From Sporofaciens musculi (GTDB lineage Bacteria; Bacillota; Clostridia; Lachnospirales; Lachnospiraceae), in the NCBI RefSeq assembly GCF_009830285.1, contig NZ_WUQX01000003.1:124001-188000 (forward strand): 64,000 nucleotides of DNA. The letters run 5' to 3'. The notes beneath the pieces were generated by a model that saw only the letters and a list, made by a program, of their open reading frames with translations, did not search any database and was not told the DNA's origin. The position numbers and the translations under genes were made by a program. The first letter of the stretch is position 1. Every line of letters starts with the position of its first letter. Below are positions 60,398 through 64,000 of the stretch, piece after piece.

Positions 60398-60435
60398 ATA
60401 AAGCGATATTCCGGGACTGGTTTTTTCACAGACGG

Positions 60436-60627
60436 TTGGGAAGTTATATGGTTTGCCCGGAGGAACAAGACGACACACTGAAAACTCTAAGGTTGATTCC
60501 TGTCAATAAAGTAAAATTGACTATCGTAAAGCTGGTGATTGCAAGTATTATAATTCTATTGTTATGCGGTTGTCTTTCGATTTTGTTATTGGTAGGGTTA
60601 AATCACAAAGAACGGGAAAAAATCTGA
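60436..60627 (+). pseudogene. ABC-2 permease fragment
   Basis: The 63 codons (TTG start, no ribosome binding site) encode EEQDDTLKTLRLIPVNKVKL and one membrane helix (ASIIILLLCGCLSILLLVG). The QDDTLK..R.IPVNKVKLT pattern is the conserved cytoplasmic loop of the same permease family as the genes at 56677 and 57473. Both ends of the protein are missing, so this is the remnant of a further exporter permease, separated from the live operon by IS110 element 2. Confidence 0.7.
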
Positions 60628-60632
60628 AAAAT

Positions 60633-60665
60633 GCCGGAAAGCCTGTAAACACAGGCTATGCCGGC
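60633..60665. terminator. Convergent hairpin terminator
   Basis: GCCGG-AA-AGCCTGT (60633-60646) pairs with ACAGGCT-AT-GCCGGC (60651-60665) with a 4-nt loop, between the permease remnant and the alkyltransferase-like gene. Confidence 0.75.
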
Positions 60666-60708
60666 TTATGAGAACTTATAAAGAGATGGTCAAAAACTAT
60701 ATTTTGCT

Positions 60709-61182
60709 TTATATTAAATCAAACAGAAAGTCCTCATAATCACTTACATAATACCGGATATTCGTTCTTCCCCTTTGAATGATCGTATGTCCCTCTGCTT
60801 CCAGTTTTGATTTTTGGGCCTTAACACCGCCGGGATACTTGGGATTTAGCTCTCCTTTTGCTTTCAACGTCCTCCAATAAGGCGTCTCATCCTTTGTTCT
60901 CTGATGGCTTGCCCATGCTGCTATAGTAACAAAAATACCGGCAGTGATAGGTTCTGTAAAATCAGCACCGCTTAATTTAGCAAAATACTCACGGATCTTT
61001 CCCACGGTTATCACCTTCCCGTAAGGAATCCTTTTCATAATTTTATCATACTCTATTGGCGGTGCAAAATACATTCTGTCACCGCCATATTTGTCAATAC
61101 TCTTCTGATCCGTAATCACTTGAATCTTGGGCATATCCTTACTTTCATGCAACATTGCATTAAAATCTTTTTTTATCTTCAT
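60709..61182 (-). CDS. Alkyltransferase-like (MGMT-family) protein
   Basis: The 157-residue protein has the MGMT DNA-binding domain: YDKIMKRIPYGKVITVGKI, FVTIAAWASHQRTKDETPYW and RTLKAKGELNPKYPGGVKAQ. The catalytic PCHR motif of true O6-methylguanine methyltransferases is replaced by TPYWRTL, so no acceptor Cys is present. It is therefore an ATL-like protein that may bind alkylated DNA and recruit repair. An N-terminal extension of about 40 residues has unknown function. A 64-bp copy of its middle lies at 53769-53832. Confidence 0.85.
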   Translation of the reverse strand: MKIKKDFNAMLHESKDMPKIQVITDQKSIDKYGGDRMYFAPPIEYDKIMKRIPYGKVITVGKIREYFAKLSGADFTEPITAGIFVTIAAWASHQRTKDETPYWRTLKAKGELNPKYPGGVKAQKSKLEAEGHTIIQRGRTNIRYYVSDYEDFLFDLI

Positions 61183-61299
61183 TCGCCATATCTCTTACCT
61201 CCTTTTTCGTAAATCATAATACAATACCTGCCCATATGCAATGAGACAGTTTTAAAAAATACGTCTTTCTACTTAGCAAATAAATCCGAATAGTATTTA

Positions 61300-63790
61300 T
61301 CACTCTACCGTTTCAATCGAATCCACAATACTCATATTCGCAATCCGCCTCAATGGTATGCACGTTGCAATCAGGCAGGCAAGCACAGACATTACGGCCG
61401 CCTCCCGCCAGGGAAACTACAGGAATCGAGACCAGCTGGATGGTATCTGTACGGGCAGCTTCCACAAAAATCGTGCAGATATACCCAGTCACACCCCCAA
61501 TCACAGCAGCAATGATTCCATAATACGCCCCTTCCCACAGGAATGTCTGATATAATGCCCCATGGCTCATGCCGATTGCCCTCTGCATCCCAATCTCCGT
61601 CACCCTGGTATGGATATTCGTATACACCGTATTCACGATATTCAAAAGGCCAATCAGACCTACAAACAAAATCAGCCCCCATGCCAGCAGCCGGATCTGC
61701 TCATAGCTCTCCTCAAGCTGCCGGTCCGTATCCTCATAGGAAAGATAAGTCGTGCCCGGAATTTCCCGGCATAATTCCTCCACCGTCCGGTCAAATAAAT
61801 TCCTGTCCGCCGTCTCCTTCAGCGTCGGGAGCATTTCCTGATACTCGCTCTTTCCCGTCAGTTCCGAATAAATCCGGTCAGATACAATCACCTGCACGCC
61901 ATTTGTAAATCCCTGATTCCCGATTCCCGCAAATCCATCCGTCCCGTCAAATGCAGCCATGACCGGAAGCTCCCTTCCCTTTATGGAAACTGTATCGCCT
62001 GCGGCAAATTCTGAATGTTCCAACTCCTCCCCCTCATAAACTACCGGAAACGGATTCTTTATCACACAGCCCTCTCCTGCCATCAGACGCTGAAACTCTT
62101 CTTCTGAAAGCTTCCCTTCCGTATAAGCGTCCATATACATTTCATTGAACCCTACAACCTGCAGGGTCTCCCCCGGCTTCAATTCAAATCCCGGAGACAT
62201 CCCGGCAACCAGTTCTTCCGTATCATAAAGAGAAAACTGGATTGCCGCAACAGATTCAACAGCATCATTTTGAGATAACTCATCTAAATCTTTTTCTGTA
62301 AAGCCGGCCGTCTCATTGATAATCGAATAATCCCCAAGACGCATTTCTTCCATAAGACTGGCAGCATTTAAAAGCGAAGTAAAGCTCTGCAGGGCAATAA
62401 ACACCGAAATACTCATCACAAGAGACAGGATTGTAATGGCCGTCCGTCCGGGGCTCCGCCTCAGATTCAGCCGGGCATAATAAGCCGCAAAATTCTTAAT
62501 CCTTTTTGTCCTGCGGTTTCTGCGCCGGATCTTCGTATTCCCGCCTGACATGGCTACAGTCGGCGCCACCTTCCCCGCATACCGGACCGCCGGTACTGCC
62601 GCGGCAAATGCAAAGAACACGGTGAGAAATGCACTGGCGGCAAGAAACAGTGGCTTCCCTGCGCTGTTTTCCCGGATAAGCTCCTTTAATCCCGCAGTAT
62701 CATTTACCATAAAGAGCTCCGGGGACACAAAGCTCGTTGCCATCGAAAAGATACTTTCTGCTGAAAAATATCCTGCCAGTATCCCAACCGGGATTCCGGC
62801 TGCACACAAAAGCAATATCTGCAGGAAAACTATCACCCAGAGCTGATCTTTCCCGCCTCCGATGGCGCGTAGCACGCCGTATTCTTTCATGCGCTTTGAC
62901 ACGGAAATTTTCAGCACATTGTAAATCACAAGCCCTGATGCCAGAAGCACAAGGCCGCCTACCATGATACCCGCAATCCTAAGGAAGGAAACGTCCATTC
63001 CATCCTCCCCGCCTCCTTCCGGATTCTCATAGGGGATGCCCACTGCCGAAAGATAGACGATATTGTAGGTCACATCCAGTTCAGGAATCTGCAGGTTCTC
63101 TGCCACATCCTCCACCGTACTCTGCATAGTCTTCTTATCCGCGGTACAGAAATCCGCCACATAATATATCTGCTCTGACGGGAACAGCCGGGAAGCCGTC
63201 CCCTCCCCCACAATACCAGGGAGCATGCCATAAGTATAGGCTACATAGTTGCTCTTCGTGATTCCTGTAAGGGTAAATTCCTCCGTATAATCCACTGCAG
63301 GCAGAATCCCATGCCGCCACGATTTAGAAGCCGTCAGGGAAATCCGATCTCCGGATTTTCCCTGAAAGCCAAGAAACCTTAACACATCCTCTGACAGTGC
63401 AATCTCCATTGGATGTTCCGGAAGCCGTCCTTCCAGAAGCTCTGTAAAAGCCGGATACATCTCATAACTATGGTTCAGATATTCTACAAGGCTAAGCTTT
63501 AGCTGGCTGTTCAACTGGATTGTCCCAAGGTCAATGGCCGCTCCGACATAGGAAAAACGGGAATCGGATTTCACTTCTGCAAGCTGCTCTTCTGCAAGCT
63601 GCACGAAAGAGCCATACTTTTTCCCTGCAAGGGCGTCTGCCTGCTGCTCCTTCATCGCATTCAGAATCCCAATCGACTGGCCGATTACGGTTGTTATGAC
63701 TGTAGAGAGAACCACCGCAATCAGTATTAATATGGAAGTAACCTTCTGTGCACACAGCTCCCTCCATGCCAAAGTTCTGTAGGACTTCAT
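61300..63790 (-). pseudogene. FtsX/MacB-type ABC permease, C-terminal frameshift
   Basis: The frame from ATG 63790 encodes an almost complete permease of about 829 residues with two FtsX blocks (ISVSKRMKEYGVLRAIGGGK; HTRVTEIGMQRAIGMSHGAL) and MacB-like extracellular domains. Near 61405 the frame shifts: the ORF ends in an unnatural CEYEYCGFD, while the other frame supplies the normal end MSVLACLIATCIPLRRIANM, SIVDSIETVE to TGA 61300. Removing one G from GCGGGAGG restores it. The change affects the last membrane helix; it is either a real lesion or a homopolymer error. Confidence 0.85.
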
Positions 63791-64000
63791 ACTTCCACCC
63801 CGCTTCCTGTCTCTGAAAGGATTCCATCCACGATTACAAACTGCCTGTCAGCCATCTTCGCAATCCGGATGTCATGGGTAATGACCACCAGCGTTTTGTC
63901 CAGCTCCCTTCTGATATTGCAAAGAAGCTCCATCACCTCGCCGCCGCTTTTGCTGTCAAGATTTCCCGTCGGCTCGTCCGCAAAAATAATGTCCGGCTGT
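63787..64000 (-). CDS. ABC transporter ATPase, cut by window edge
   Basis: The last 70 codons of an ATPase are visible: Walker B and D-loop PDIIFADEPTGNLDSKSGGE, the switch histidine in TLVVITHDIRIAKMADRQF and the C-terminus VDGILSETGSGVEV. The TGA overlaps the permease ATG (ATGA, 63787-63790), the normal coupling in MacB/LolD-type ATPase-permease pairs. The N-terminal part with Walker A lies outside the window. Confidence 0.9.
   Translation of the reverse strand, partial: QPDIIFADEPTGNLDSKSGGEVMELLCNIRRELDKTLVVITHDIRIAKMADRQFVIVDGILSETGSGVEV

Noticed and set aside
1..64000. CRISPR arrays, tRNA or rRNA genes
   Set aside because: No regularly spaced repeats, cloverleaf-like or rRNA-like sequences were noticed on either strand.

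Overview
This 64 kb window looks like an accessory stretch of a Lachnospiraceae-type (Clostridia, Firmicutes) gut bacterium. The inference rests on strong AGGAGG-like ribosome binding sites, moderate-to-low GC, ATGA-coupled genes, IS256 and IS110 elements, and protein families common in that group. No rRNA, tRNA or CRISPR was seen. The region is unusually rich in decaying genes: at least sixteen are interrupted, truncated or frameshifted.

Layout. 0-2.5 kb: an edge-truncated gene and an IS256 element. 2.5-6 kb: small enzymes (GNATs, a nucleoside phosphorylase, a broken MBL-fold hydrolase) and a frameshifted conserved protein. 6-9.6 kb: an XRE regulator with a DUF1648-like protein and an ABC exporter. 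10-13.5 kb: a frameshifted TipA-like MerR gene, then a MerR-ABC exporter operon; both have promoters with the 19-bp spacer typical of MerR control. 13.5-14.9 kb: remnants of a further exporter. 14.9-25.8 kb: about 17 collinear, tightly packed minus-strand genes for single-domain modifying enzymes. 26-28.5 kb: a PadR/DUF1700 pair and a lone AlbA_2 (Schlafen-like) protein.

28.6-42.3 kb is the most interesting part. Five paralogous secreted or lipid-anchored proteins (DUF6070-like) lie in two clusters around a BlaI/BlaR1 pair and a TetR-ilvB-ilvN operon. BlaI-type operators (TACA-N2-TGTA cores in an extended consensus) occur in the blaI promoter and in the promoters of two paralogue operons, twice in one of them. 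This predicts a BlaI regulon of envelope proteins rather than a beta-lactamase. In this sequence blaR1 itself is interrupted by two compensating frameshifts. The TetR gene and ilvB share a second operator-like motif directly after their -10 elements. Degenerate AbiEi/AbiEii genes lie beside the first cluster.

42.3-47.5 kb: a frameshifted LysR gene, a 74-bp duplicated promoter around an Abi_2 C-terminal fragment, a methyltransferase, a CAT-like acetyltransferase, a ferredoxin-type protein divergent from a Crp/Fnr regulator, and a RelB/RelE-type module. 47.8-52.5 kb: a MacB/FtsX-type ABC exporter whose ATPase gene is split by an IS110 element. 52.7-61.2 kb: a YdcF-like protein, a two-component system with a BcrA/LanFEG-type ABC exporter, a second IS110 element and an alkyltransferase-like gene. 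61.3-64 kb: another FtsX-type exporter, cut by the right edge. Several breaks are single-base changes in homopolymers, so read-level checking is needed before calling all of them biological.
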